From contig JAFZED010000054.1 in assembly GCA_017560825.1 (NCBI GenBank), forward strand, positions 1 to 64,000: a stretch of DNA of 64,000 nucleotides, read 5' to 3'. Within the stretch, counting starts at the first letter, position 1, and each line of letters opens with the position of its first letter. The DNA comes from Bacteroidales bacterium. Lineage in GTDB: Bacteria; Bacteroidota; Bacteroidia; Bacteroidales; UBA932. The notes under the pieces were generated by a model. It was given only the letters and a program-made list of their open reading frames with translations. It was not told the DNA's origin and searched no databases. Of this stretch, positions 1-8,152 are shown piece after piece. Made by a program: the position numbers and the translations under genes.

Positions 1-333
1 GGCGGCTTGTGGTGTATGACACACGGAATGGACAATAGTCTTCCAAAGCAATATTTCGAGAGTATCAAGGAGAATTATGGAGATAGTCATCAACTGATTC
101 TGTATGTATATTGCAATGATTCTGAAGAAATGAAAGCAGAAATCAAGGAATTCGGACTGGAAGACTACACTGTAATATCTGATTTCAAAGGTAGGGCTAC
201 GCCATTCACTTCAATCTACAACTGTCAGGCGACACCGACTTGCATATACATTGATGCAAAAGGAATCATTGTCAATATTATGGAGGGACTTGATCCAAAT
301 TACCTTGAAAATGAGTTTATCCTAAAGCAATAA
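1..333 (+). CDS. Thioredoxin-like protein, 3' part only
   Basis: The reading frame is already open at base 1, so this is the C-terminal part of a gene that begins outside the window. The visible protein ends with a stretch that looks like the second half of a thioredoxin fold: a beta strand and the cis-Pro segment ATPTCIYID followed by KGIIV. Near the left edge is WCMTH, which resembles the thioredoxin WCxxC box with the second Cys replaced by His. This suggests a TlpA/thioredoxin-like periplasmic protein, possibly monothiol or not an oxidoreductase. The fold assignment is an inference from motif pattern. It is followed after 3 bp by another plus-strand gene, so they are probably co-transcribed. 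Confidence 0.6.
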   Translation, partial: GGLWCMTHGMDNSLPKQYFESIKENYGDSHQLILYVYCNDSEEMKAEIKEFGLEDYTVISDFKGRATPFTSIYNCQATPTCIYIDAKGIIVNIMEGLDPNYLENEFILKQ

Positions 334-336
334 CGT

Positions 337-1062
337 ATGAGGAAGATTGCATTGATAATCTGCGCCGCAATGATGATTGCCAGTACTACTTTACGCGCTC
401 AAGAAGTAAAGCCAATCGAGGCTTCAATCGAGGATTATATCGCCCTCTTGAATCAGAATGGATATCAGGCATATTCATTTGATATATCACCGATGAAGGA
501 CACGACCTACCAGGTTCAGTTTGAGGTCAGGGAATATGTTGCAGGCAATCCTGAGCCAGTCAGTGTACAACCTTATGGAAGGGGAAGGGGTTTTAAAAGT
601 AGGACAATGGTTAAGGACTTCTTCTGGAGAGAGCTCTCTGAGGAAGAACTGGCAGACATAAGGGATGCATCAGTCGATTATGAGAATGGTGTCTATTCGC
701 GCGCGGAAAAGATTACTGTCGGATTCCTGCCGTGCGAAAATGATTCTACAGAAGTAGGACGTCTTTTTGTCGAGAACCAAGGTAGCTCTGGCTTCAGTCT
801 GAAGCTGAAGCCCATAAATCATTATGGAGTGTACAATGACGATGTGATATATCAGTATAAACCTGTTCCTTTTAAGACATCTGTATTTGAAAATGGTAAA
901 TTTATTCCGCTTGCTGCATATGCTTCATTCTGGTTTGACGAGAAGTATAGTGTAATTCGATTCTGCGGAGCAAAAGAGATTGACCCGGATATGAGTACTG
1001 AAATCCTCAAAGATACCCCACATTATTATGTTATCGGAGTGACCTTTACTAAATTTGAATAA
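337..1062 (+). CDS. Secreted protein of unknown function
   Basis: A 241-residue protein that I do not recognise. The first 21 residues (MRKIALIICAAMMIASTTLRA) form a classical Sec signal peptide with cleavage before Gln, so it is exported to the periplasm or outer membrane. The rest is mixed polar sequence without transmembrane segments or clear catalytic motifs, with several aromatic-rich strands near the C-terminus (YYVIGVTFTKFE). It begins 3 bp after the thioredoxin-like gene and ends 8 bp before the next exported protein, so the three appear to be one operon of exported proteins. No function is proposed. Confidence 0.65.
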   Translation: MRKIALIICAAMMIASTTLRAQEVKPIEASIEDYIALLNQNGYQAYSFDISPMKDTTYQVQFEVREYVAGNPEPVSVQPYGRGRGFKSRTMVKDFFWRELSEEELADIRDASVDYENGVYSRAEKITVGFLPCENDSTEVGRLFVENQGSSGFSLKLKPINHYGVYNDDVIYQYKPVPFKTSVFENGKFIPLAAYASFWFDEKYSVIRFCGAKEIDPDMSTEILKDTPHYYVIGVTFTKFE

Positions 1063-1070
1063 GCATAGAT

Positions 1071-1718
1071 ATGAAAACATATAAAAGCTGTTTGCTCATA
1101 ACATTACTTACGATCGTAGTAATGCCAGCATTTGCACAAACTGTTCATATTGAGTATTCTGAAAAGATTAATACTGATGTTCCAACTCAACTGTCGTTGA
1201 AGCTGGATAATAAAACCTACCTGAAAATAGATGTTGAGGCAGATTTGTCTTCCAAGAAAACAGCAGTCTTCAACTTTTATACAGCTAAGAATGGAGTTGT
1301 AACTAAGTTTGATATGGGTATTCCAGCTCAAATGTCCAGAATTAGTATCAAGAACAAGGAAGGAATGACTATAGAGGTGATGATGAAACAGCAACAGGAT
1401 TCCGTAGCATTATCGTTTGCGGTTGACGGTCGAGTAATAGATCTGATGATACCAAGGAATTATTCAATACCATTCCCGGAAGGACGTATATGCAATTATA
1501 TTCCGATGGAGACTTATTTGAATCAACCTATCAGTATCAACGATGAGATTCCTATATTTGCAGTAACTGCGGGAATTTGCGGAGCAATGGATTTTATGGG
1601 AACGCCTATGTTTACTCAGGATTATTGTGGTCTGAGAGATAAACATCAGCATCCTAAAGAATGGGTAAATATTGAAAATGTTTTTGACTACTGTTTTTAT
1701 ACGATAGAGTTCCATTAA
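1071..1718 (+). CDS. Secreted protein of unknown function
   Basis: A 215-residue exported protein with signal peptide MKTYKSCLLITLLTIVVMPA followed by FAQ. I do not recognise a family. The mature part is rich in short beta-strand-like segments (KLDNKTYLKIDVEAD, AVFNFYTAKNGVV), has two Cys in the C-terminal third, and ends in an aromatic-rich tail (FDYCFYTIEFH). It is the last gene of the left-edge operon and is followed by a strong intrinsic terminator at 1779. Codon use is more A/T-rich than in the housekeeping genes to the right, which fits an accessory region next to a tRNA, although that is only an impression. Confidence 0.62.
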   Translation: MKTYKSCLLITLLTIVVMPAFAQTVHIEYSEKINTDVPTQLSLKLDNKTYLKIDVEADLSSKKTAVFNFYTAKNGVVTKFDMGIPAQMSRISIKNKEGMTIEVMMKQQQDSVALSFAVDGRVIDLMIPRNYSIPFPEGRICNYIPMETYLNQPISINDEIPIFAVTAGICGAMDFMGTPMFTQDYCGLRDKHQHPKEWVNIENVFDYCFYTIEFH

Positions 1719-1758
1719 AATTTCCTGTCAAAACACTTAGGGATGATCCGCGTCAATA

Positions 1759-1777
1759 TGGTGACTCCGACAGGATT
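1759..1777. repeat. Copy of the tRNA-Arg 3' end (att-like direct repeat)
   Basis: The 19-bp sequence tggtgactccgacaggatt is identical to 1969-1987, which is the 3' end of tRNA-Arg(ACG) including the CCA. Tyrosine-recombinase elements typically duplicate tRNA 3' ends, so this is read as a remnant attachment site. No integrase is visible in the window. Confidence 0.6.
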
Positions 1778-1778
1778 A

Positions 1779-1801
1779 GCCATCGCCCAGCGATGGCTTT
1801 T
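1779..1801 (+). terminator. Intrinsic terminator after the left-edge operon
   Basis: Perfect 8-bp stem gccatcgc/gcgatggc with loop CCA followed by four T. It lies 60 bp after the stop at 1718, and immediately after the att-like repeat. Confidence 0.7.
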
Positions 1802-1873
1802 CCTGAATGTCGTCACGGCAGAGTATTTGTGGGCAGCAAACATCTGTGCTCGCTTCGCTTACACAGTTTTTAA

Positions 1874-1916
1874 TTATGCATACTTTACAAAAGCAAGCTT
1901 TTGACAGTATGCATAA
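1874..1916. repeat. Imperfect 43-bp palindrome
   Basis: Outer arms ttatgcatact/agtatgcataa are exact inverted copies; inside lies a second inverted pair caaaagc/gcttttg. It sits between the att-like repeat and the tRNA-Arg terminator. It could be an extrusion hairpin or a recombination remnant; no function is assigned. Confidence 0.55.
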
Positions 1917-1917
1917 C

Positions 1918-1949
1918 AAAAAACATCCCACAAAAATTGTGGGATGTTT
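1918..1949 (-). terminator. Intrinsic terminator after tRNA-Arg
   Basis: On the minus strand the stem aacatcccacaa/ttgtgggatgtt closes a 3-nt loop and is followed by a run of T (A run at 1918-1923 on the plus strand). It lies 20 bp beyond the tRNA 3' end, so it probably ends the rplS/tRNA transcript. Confidence 0.75.
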
Positions 1950-1968
1950 GCTGCAGATTTCTCTGCTC

Positions 1969-2045
1969 TGGTGACTCCGACAGGATTCAAACCTGTAACC
2001 TTCTGATCCGTAGTCAGATGCTCTATTCAGTTGAGCTACGGAGCC
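1969..2045 (-). tRNA. tRNA-Arg(ACG) with encoded CCA
   Basis: The minus strand folds as a complete cloverleaf. The acceptor is GGCTCCG pairing with CGGAGTC, the D stem GCTC/GAGC, the anticodon stem TCTGA/TCAGA with loop CTACGGA, and the T arm ACAGG/CCTGT with loop TTTGAAT. The discriminator is A and CCA is encoded. The loop gives anticodon ACG, which reads CGN arginine codons after deamination of A34. It lies 28 bp downstream of rplS on the same strand and is probably co-transcribed with it. Its last 19 nt are repeated at 1759-1777. Confidence 0.95.
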
Positions 2046-2073
2046 GATTTGCAGCTAAGCTGCTATCTCTTTG

Positions 2074-2448
2074 TTACTCTGCCTTTGGAGCAGCAACCTT
2101 TCTCTCCTTGATGCGAGCCTTCTTACCAGCGAGCTCTCTGAGGTAGAAGATACGTGCTCTGCGCACTTTACCATACTTGTTAACTTCGATTGACTCAATG
2201 AATGGTGACTCAAATGGGAAGATTCTCTCTACACCTACGCCGCTTGATACCTTGCGGATAGTGAAAGTTCTTGTTGCAGCTGAAGCTCCACGGAGCTGGA
2301 TAACTGTTCCTCTGAACTTCTGGAGTCTCTCCTTATCTCCCTCCTTGATTCTGTATGTAACGGTGATTGTGTCACCGGCTTTGAATTTTGGGTAGCTGGC
2401 TACTTTCTCGTTTGCGAATGCCTGCTCTACTACTTTAATAAGATCCAT
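2074..2448 (-). CDS. rplS: 50S ribosomal protein L19
   Basis: A 124-residue protein matching bacterial L19, which sits at the 30S-50S interface of the ribosome. Characteristic segments are PKFKAGDTITVTYRI, RLQKFRGTVIQLRG, TFTIRKVSSGVGVERIFP and the C-terminal GKVRRARIFYLRELAGKKARIKE. Length is slightly above the usual 115-120 because of a short Lys/Ala/Glu tail. It has its own promoter at 2529-2558 and a leader of about 70 nt, separate from dnaJ, and is followed on the same strand by tRNA-Arg. The first ATG gives the canonical start MDLIKVVEQ. Confidence 0.97.
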   Translation of the reverse strand: MDLIKVVEQAFANEKVASYPKFKAGDTITVTYRIKEGDKERLQKFRGTVIQLRGASAATRTFTIRKVSSGVGVERIFPFESPFIESIEVNKYGKVRRARIFYLRELAGKKARIKERKVAAPKAE

Positions 2449-2528
2449 TTCTGTACTAACTTAAATTTTTGTGGCAACATTGCGTTTCTTTTCACCCATC
2501 ACAAGAGGTTGCTTTGATTTTGGGATTG

Positions 2529-2558
2529 CAAAGGTAGGCATTTTTTCATTACCTCCAA
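2529..2558 (-). promoter_or_regulatory. Bacteroidetes-type promoter for rplS
   Basis: On the minus strand the -7 box is TACCTTTG (2536-2529), preceded 19 nt upstream by TTG (2558-2556). This matches the Bacteroides primary sigma consensus TTTG-N19..21-TAnnTTTG. Predicted transcription starts near 2522, about 75 nt before the rplS ATG. Confidence 0.65.
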
Positions 2559-2608
2559 GCTTTTTTGCAAAAATTTTCGAAAAAAAGTTCAATTTTCTTC
2601 AAAATTCC

Positions 2609-3769
2609 TTAGTCAAAGAGGTCTTTCAGCTTGTCGAAGAAGCTCTTGTCCTCCTTTGTAGGGTTTGGTTTGAACGATTCCTTGTTTCTCAAAGACTCGA
2701 TCACTGCCTTGTCGTCCTTTTCAAGTTTCTTCGGAATCCACACTGCGATCTTGACGTAGAGGTCACCGGTTCCGCCGTAGCCGTTCACGGTAGGGAGGCC
2801 GCGTCCGCGGAGTCTTACCACTGTACCGGACTGTGTGCCAGGCTCCACCTTGATCTTGTAGCTGCCGTCAATTCCCGGAACTTCTACTTCTCCTCCGAGG
2901 ATGGCGTCAGGAAGTGATACGATCTTTGTGCAGTAGAGGTTGTTGCCTTCACGCTTGAGGTTTGGATGCTCCTGCTCCTCGATCACTACGAGAAGGTCTC
3001 CGTTCACTCCGTTGTTCTTTGCTGCGTGTCCCTCTCCGGAGATGTTCATCTGCATTCCGGCCTCGACACCAGCCGGTATCTTCACCTTTATGGTCTCGCG
3101 CTTACGCACGAGTCCGGTTCCGCCGCAGCTGCGGCACGGATTGCTGATTACCTTGCCCTCTCCGCCGCACTGCTGACAGGTAGAATACGTCACAGTCTGT
3201 CCGAGGAATGTGTTTACGACGCGCTGTACCTGGCCTGTGCCATTACAAGCAGAGCAGGTCTTGATGTCAGACGCGTTCTTTGCACCCTTTCCGCCGCAGT
3301 CCTTGCAAGGTACGCTTCTTTCGATACTGATCTCCTTTTCTACGCCTTTGGCTATCTCTTCAAGTGTGAGCTTTACTCTCACTCTGATGTCGCGTCCTCT
3401 GTACACCTTCTGCTGGCGCTGACCTCCACGGCTTCCGCCAAAACCGCCACCGAAGCCGCCAAAACCACCGAATCCTCCTCCGAAAAGGTCGTTGAGGATG
3501 TCGTTGAGGTTGCCGAAACCTCCGCTGAAGTCTGGTGCAGAACCATCTACTCCGGCGTGGCCGAACTGGTCGTATTTCGCCTTCTTGTCAGCGTCACTCA
3601 GTACGGAGTAGGCCTCAGCCGCCTCCTTGAACTTCTCCTCGGCTTCTTTATCGCCGGGATTCTTGTCCGGATGGTACTTGACTGCCAGTTTCCTATATGC
3701 CTTCTTTATTTCGTCTGCCGATGCGTTCTTGTCCACGCCCAGCACTTCGTAATAGTCTCTTTTTGCCAT
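2609..3769 (-). CDS. dnaJ: Chaperone protein DnaJ
   Basis: A 386-residue Hsp40 co-chaperone that stimulates DnaK ATPase and delivers unfolded proteins. It has an N-terminal J domain with HPD at residues 33-35, then a Gly/Phe-rich linker (about 75-115) with many GGFGG repeats. The zinc-binding region carries four CxxCxGxG repeats ([32 protein letters not shown]), and substrate-binding beta domains complete the protein. All features of a full-length type I DnaJ are present. It lies 30 bp downstream of grpE on the same strand, so grpE-dnaJ is an operon. DnaK is not in the window. Confidence 0.97.
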   Translation of the reverse strand: MAKRDYYEVLGVDKNASADEIKKAYRKLAVKYHPDKNPGDKEAEEKFKEAAEAYSVLSDADKKAKYDQFGHAGVDGSAPDFSGGFGNLNDILNDLFGGGFGGFGGFGGGFGGSRGGQRQQKVYRGRDIRVRVKLTLEEIAKGVEKEISIERSVPCKDCGGKGAKNASDIKTCSACNGTGQVQRVVNTFLGQTVTYSTCQQCGGEGKVISNPCRSCGGTGLVRKRETIKVKIPAGVEAGMQMNISGEGHAAKNNGVNGDLLVVIEEQEHPNLKREGNNLYCTKIVSLPDAILGGEVEVPGIDGSYKIKVEPGTQSGTVVRLRGRGLPTVNGYGGTGDLYVKIAVWIPKKLEKDDKAVIESLRNKESFKPNPTKEDKSFFDKLKDLFD

Positions 3770-3799
3770 TGGGATATGTTCTTATGCGAGGGTGCTTTC

Positions 3800-4471
3800 T
3801 TATATTCCTACAACCACTTTAGCGAATCTTATGACCTTGCCGTTGAGGGTGTATCCGGTCTGAACGACGTCGAATACCTTGCCCTTCTGGTCTTCTTCCT
3901 GAACAGGGAACTGCGCCACCGCCTCGTGCACGTCTGTGTCGAAAGGCTGGCCCTTCGCCTCGATCACTGCCAGGCCCTTGCTCTGGAGGTATGACAGGAG
4001 CTTGTGGTATATGAGCTCTGTTCCTTCCTTGGCAGCTTCGCTGTCGTCTGACTTTCTGAGCACCTCGAGGGCTCTTTCGCAGTCATCAAGAACCGGCAGA
4101 AGACCCTTGATCGTCTCGGTAGAAGCCATACTTACGATGTCCAGCTTCTCCTGTGCCGTGCGTCGGCGGAAGTTGTCGAACTCTGCCATAAGCCTGATGT
4201 AGTCGTCTCTGTCTTTTGCTATCTTGTTCTCGCACTCCTCGACCTTCTTCTCGAGCTCTTCTATCCTGATCTTGTTCTTGTCCTTCTTCAGGAAGCCCTT
4301 TCCTTTGGGAGCAGCCTCTTTTTCAGCAGTTGCCTGAGCCTCTTCAACCGGCTCCTGAACAGCCTCCTGAACAGCCTCCTGTGCAGTTTCCTGTGCAGTT
4401 TCCTGTGCTGCCGCCTCTTTATTTTCCTCCGGAACTATCTGTTCGATGTCCTTCTCGTTTTTTTCTGACAT
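3800..4471 (-). CDS. grpE: Nucleotide exchange factor GrpE
   Basis: A 223-residue GrpE, the ADP/ATP exchange factor for DnaK. The core runs from about residue 70: a long coiled-coil helix (IEELEKKVEECENKIAKDRDDYIRLMAEFDNFRRR), then VLPVLDDCERAL-like helices and the beta domain ending in NGKVIRFAKVVVGI. The N-terminal 60 residues are acidic and repetitive (QETAQETAQEAVQEAVQEP) and are encoded by five 12-bp DNA repeats, so the tail length may vary between strains. It precedes dnaJ by 30 bp. A -7-like box with one mismatch (CATATTTG) lies on the minus strand a few tens of bases upstream, which is weak evidence for a promoter. Confidence 0.95.
   Translation of the reverse strand: MSEKNEKDIEQIVPEENKEAAAQETAQETAQEAVQEAVQEPVEEAQATAEKEAAPKGKGFLKKDKNKIRIEELEKKVEECENKIAKDRDDYIRLMAEFDNFRRRTAQEKLDIVSMASTETIKGLLPVLDDCERALEVLRKSDDSEAAKEGTELIYHKLLSYLQSKGLAVIEAKGQPFDTDVHEAVAQFPVQEEDQKGKVFDVVQTGYTLNGKVIRFAKVVVGI
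4350..4409. repeat. Five 12-bp tandem repeats inside grpE
   Basis: Units of the type gcctcctgaaca or gtttcctgtgca are repeated in frame and encode QEAV/QETA tetrapeptides in the GrpE N-terminal tail. Units are multiples of three, so copy-number change would not shift the frame. Confidence 0.8.
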
Positions 4472-4788
4472 ATGCTTTAATATCTTTAATTTTTATCTTG
4501 CCGAGCAAGAGTGCAATCACAAATATGATCAACGTTGTGATTATCATACTCTTTACTGTCGGATTCGGGATGGTTTTCCGAAAATCCGCGGCAAAGATAA
4601 CAAATAATCTGCCATATGAAAATTACTGACATTATGTCATACTGGTATGTCAGTCGGTCAGATGATGCCTAAAGGAATGCAGTGTGGCCCCTTTTTCCGG
4701 TGTTAATTTATAATTAAAACCGCGGTAATTCGTAAATTTTGATTACCTTTGTGCGATTTATGAGAATAACTTTTTAACCCGATAATTA
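4472..4788. other. Divergent intergenic region between grpE and the GlpT-like gene
   Basis: A 317-bp A/T-rich spacer that must hold the grpE-dnaJ promoter (minus) and the promoter of the transporter operon (plus). Only the plus-strand -7 box at 4744 is convincing. No RNA gene or small ORF with support was seen. Confidence 0.6.
4744..4751 (+). promoter_or_regulatory. -7 box upstream of the GlpT-like transporter
   Basis: TACCTTTG matches TAnnTTTG exactly and lies 37 bp before the start codon at 4789. No clear -33 TTTG is seen at the usual spacing. Confidence 0.55.
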
Positions 4789-6174
4789 ATGGCTAATTTC
4801 TTTACTCCGCCGCAGGCGAAGCCGCTTCTTCCGAAAGAGAAGATCGACAAGGTGTTTAAGTCAATGAGATTTAAGGTGTTCCTTGGTTCATTCCTTGGTT
4901 ATGCCGGTTATTATCTTGTGCGCAAGAACCTTTCTCTTGCGGCTCCGGATATGATTGCTGAGGGTCTTATCGACAAGCAGGGAGTAGGTATCGCTGCCTC
5001 AGCGGTCTCGATTGCCTATGCTTTCAGCAAATTTGTTATGGGAACCTTGTCAGACCGTTCTGACGCAAGAAAGTTCCTGACAGTCGGTCTTGTCATCGCT
5101 TCTCTGGTGATGATGGCAGTGGGATTCCTTCCGTTCTCTACTGTGAATCCTGCAATCAATGTGACAATGCTTTTCGTTATGATGCTCTTCGTGGGTGTCC
5201 TCTCAGGAATGGGATGGCCTCCTTGCGGACGTATTATGGCATATTGGTTCTCTCAGAATGAGCGAAGCTTCAAGATGTCCCTGTGGAACACTTCGCACAC
5301 AGTAGGTGCAGGTACACTCGGAGTGATCGCCCTTCTCGGTGTCGGCATATTCGCTGATCTGGGTATAGAGCAGACCTGGAGAGCTAACTTCATCATCCCT
5401 TCAGCTTTCGCACTTCTTATCGCGGTGTTCTGCTGGTGGGCTCTTCGTGACACCCCTGAGTCTTGCGGACTTCCTTCAGTAGCTGATTGGAGAAATGACC
5501 ACTCAGGCGTGAAGACCAAGGAGAAGGTGGGCGAGAAGGTGTCATTCAAGACCCAGCTCTTTGACTATGTGCTCAAGAACAAGTGGATCTGGATGATCGC
5601 CCTTGCAAATGCATTCGTGTATATGGTGAGATACGGTATCGGTGACTGGTCTCCTACTTATCTCCAGGAGACAGGCATTATGACTGCAGCCGAGAGCAAG
5701 GTAGCTTTCTCTGTACATAACTATGTCGGCGCTGTGGGTACCATCGTTTGCGGATGGGTGTCTGCAAAGTTCTTCAAAGGAAAGTGCGCTCCTCCGAACA
5801 TCATCTTTATGGCCCTTGTGCTCATCGGCTGTCTCATCTACTGGCAGGTTCCTGCTCTCGCGGCAGCTACAGGCATCGCAGCCAAGACTTGGGTCTATGT
5901 AGCCCTCATCCTTATCGGATTCTGCATCTATGGCCCTGTCGCTCTCGTCAGCATCCAGGCGCTCAACCTCGTTCCTAAGAATGCAGCGGGTACAGCTGCA
6001 GGTTTCGTAGGTCTCTCAGGCTACCTCATCGGTGACTCACTCCTTTCAAAGATCATCGTCGGTGGTATCGCAGACAAGAGCTGGGATATGGCAAACCTCA
6101 CAATGGTGATCGGTGCGGCCCTTGGTATCGTGCTCTGCGCGCTTACTCTGAAATCTGAAAAGAAATCCGAATAA
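4789..6174 (+). CDS. GlpT/UhpT-family organophosphate:phosphate antiporter
   Basis: A 461-residue MFS protein with about 12 hydrophobic helices. The start FKSMRFKVFLGSFLGYAGYYLVRKNLSLAAPDM is typical of the organophosphate:phosphate antiporter family (GlpT, UhpT, PgtP), in which the YYxxRKN region helps hold the phosphate. MGTLSDRSDARKF is the conserved cytoplasmic loop. Family members import glycerol-3-phosphate or hexose-6-phosphate in exchange for phosphate. The next gene starts 1 bp after its stop, so transport is translationally linked to a phosphoesterase. This and the downstream GDPD favour glycerol-3-phosphate or a related ester as substrate, but the specificity is inferred. Confidence 0.85.
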   Translation: MANFFTPPQAKPLLPKEKIDKVFKSMRFKVFLGSFLGYAGYYLVRKNLSLAAPDMIAEGLIDKQGVGIAASAVSIAYAFSKFVMGTLSDRSDARKFLTVGLVIASLVMMAVGFLPFSTVNPAINVTMLFVMMLFVGVLSGMGWPPCGRIMAYWFSQNERSFKMSLWNTSHTVGAGTLGVIALLGVGIFADLGIEQTWRANFIIPSAFALLIAVFCWWALRDTPESCGLPSVADWRNDHSGVKTKEKVGEKVSFKTQLFDYVLKNKWIWMIALANAFVYMVRYGIGDWSPTYLQETGIMTAAESKVAFSVHNYVGAVGTIVCGWVSAKFFKGKCAPPNIIFMALVLIGCLIYWQVPALAAATGIAAKTWVYVALILIGFCIYGPVALVSIQALNLVPKNAAGTAAGFVGLSGYLIGDSLLSKIIVGGIADKSWDMANLTMVIGAALGIVLCALTLKSEKKSE

Positions 6175-6175
6175 A

Positions 6176-8110
6176 ATGAAGAATATATTAAGAAATCTTA
6201 TTATTCTGTCTGCAGTGCTGCTCTTCGCTTCGTGCGAGAAGCAGCCTGTCGGCGGTAATGACCCTGACAACGGAACGACTCAGACTCTCGAGCTGATGAT
6301 CAGTCTCCCTGAAAAGATCGAAGGCGCTGCCGGCGATGCCATTTCAGTGAAGTACTATTCCGGCAAGGGCCCTAAGACAGGTGACGTCGTCGTACTGAAG
6401 AAGAGTGGAAAGGAGGTTATCTGTAACATCGTTTCCATTGAACCCGACAGTTTCTCGTTCGAGATATCTCCTGAGGTAGAGACCGGCAAGTACTCTTTCT
6501 GCATCAGAAGAGGCGAGGTGACAAAGGCCGTGAAGGACGTTCAGTTCAACATCGAGATCCGCGTCGAGGTCGCAGAAAAGGAGGGATATAATATATATGG
6601 TATAATAACCTGCGACGAAGCTGGTGTTCCGGGCGTTGTCGTTTCAGACGGAATCGAGACAGCGCTGACAGATGAGAACGGTATATATTACCTCAAATCG
6701 GAAGAGTACAACAGGGTTGTCTTTATGTCAGTTCCGAGCGGATATGAGACCGTCGCTGAGGGCGTTGTTCCGAAGATCCACAAGGTGATCGACGGAAATC
6801 CTTCCACAACTGAAAGAGTCGACTGGACCCTTACCAAGGTGGACAACACAGACCATATATTATATGTATTAGGCGATATGCACCTTGCCAACAGGACAAA
6901 TGACCTGAATCAGTTCAATTCGTTTGCTTCTGACATCAATGCGCAGATCGAGGCCAACAAAGGTAAGAGACAGTACGCCGTAACATTGGGTGATATGTCC
7001 TGGGACCTCTACTGGTACTCGAATGCATATGACCTTTATTCATATATCGCTACCATCAACGAAAAGGTCAAAGGTATTCAGATCTTCCATACTATCGGAA
7101 ACCACGACCACGATATGAACTCTGCCGGTGACTTCAACACCGTCACTGCCTTCAAGAACGTTGTGGCTCCGACATATTACTCCTTTAATATAGGTGACAT
7201 ACATTATATTGTACTGGACAACATCCTTTGTACAAATAACGGTACAGGTGACAGAACCTATGATTCGAGCCTTACTCAGGACCAGCTCACCTGGCTTGCG
7301 AACGATCTCAAGCACGTCGACAAGTCAAAGAAGCTCGTTGTCACTATGCACGCGCAGATGTACAATGAGAACGGAAAGGCATCAATGGCTTTTGCTTCAG
7401 AACTTGAGAAGCTCTGCAGCGGTTATGAGACACACGTACTGAGTGCGCACACACACGTGATCTGGAACAACGATAACCTCGCTACCAAGGGAATATTCCA
7501 TCACAACAGCGGTGCTATCTGTGGAACTTGGTGGTGGACAGGATCTTACACTCCTGGACTTGGACTCTGCAAGGATGGTTCTCCAGCTGGTTATTATGTC
7601 TACAATATGAATGGAACCGACATCAAGTGGCGACTCAAGCCTACCGGACGTGACTTCTCGAAGTCGTTCCGTACATATGACAGAAATTCCATCGTTCTTT
7701 CTGCAGACAAGTTCGCTCCTAAGGCAAATGCAAGTAATGCTTCTTCATTCGAGTCAACTGCATCATCCTGGGTGTCACCGGATGACAAGAACTATGTATA
7801 TTTCAATGTCTTCGACTATGACCCATCGTGGACAATCGAGGTGACAGAGAACGGCAATCAGCTCAAGTATGAGAAGGTGAAGATCAAGGATCCACTGCAT
7901 CTTGCTGCCTACGAAGCTATGAGATACAATGCCAATGCAAATCCGACATCGAGCTTCAAGGCATATACGATCGATTCGCATATGTTCCGTGTCCAGGCGT
8001 CATCGGCAACTTCTACAATCGAGTTCAAGATTACCGACCGTTTCGGCAATGTCTCGACTGAGAGTATGAAGCGCCCTAAGGCATTCTCGATTGCTGCTTA
8101 CAACAAGTAA
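6176..8110 (+). CDS. Calcineurin-like phosphoesterase lipoprotein
   Basis: A 644-residue protein with a lipoprotein signal (LLFASC, Cys 21), so it is probably anchored to the outer membrane. It has an extra N-terminal beta domain (about 40-130), a carboxypeptidase-regulatory-like domain (about 140-220) and a metallophosphoesterase core. Metal-site motifs are GDMH (D234, H236), LGDMSWD, GNHDHD (about 308-312), MHAQM and AHTH (424-427). A C-terminal beta domain of the type seen in Bacteroidetes MetallophosN/C proteins follows. The core hydrolyses phosphomono- or diesters with two metal ions; the substrate is unknown. It overlaps functionally with the transporter upstream (1-bp gap) and is followed by SusC. 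It differs from its two paralogues at 18817 and 20310, which have DPQ instead of DMH at motif I. Confidence 0.85.
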   Translation: MKNILRNLIILSAVLLFASCEKQPVGGNDPDNGTTQTLELMISLPEKIEGAAGDAISVKYYSGKGPKTGDVVVLKKSGKEVICNIVSIEPDSFSFEISPEVETGKYSFCIRRGEVTKAVKDVQFNIEIRVEVAEKEGYNIYGIITCDEAGVPGVVVSDGIETALTDENGIYYLKSEEYNRVVFMSVPSGYETVAEGVVPKIHKVIDGNPSTTERVDWTLTKVDNTDHILYVLGDMHLANRTNDLNQFNSFASDINAQIEANKGKRQYAVTLGDMSWDLYWYSNAYDLYSYIATINEKVKGIQIFHTIGNHDHDMNSAGDFNTVTAFKNVVAPTYYSFNIGDIHYIVLDNILCTNNGTGDRTYDSSLTQDQLTWLANDLKHVDKSKKLVVTMHAQMYNENGKASMAFASELEKLCSGYETHVLSAHTHVIWNNDNLATKGIFHHNSGAICGTWWWTGSYTPGLGLCKDGSPAGYYVYNMNGTDIKWRLKPTGRDFSKSFRTYDRNSIVLSADKFAPKANASNASSFESTASSWVSPDDKNYVYFNVFDYDPSWTIEVTENGNQLKYEKVKIKDPLHLAAYEAMRYNANANPTSSFKAYTIDSHMFRVQASSATSTIEFKITDRFGNVSTESMKRPKAFSIAAYNK

Positions 8111-8152
8111 GTTCTTAAAACCAAATAACATACTAACTAACACAAATTATCT

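Noticed and set aside
1901..2146. 81-residue open frame over the tRNA-Arg
   Set aside because: It overlaps a complete tRNA gene and its terminator.
2966..3994. 342-residue open frame opposite dnaJ and grpE
   Set aside because: It lies antisense to two certain genes, has the composition of a shadow frame (Ser/Leu/Arg-rich) and no recognised motif.
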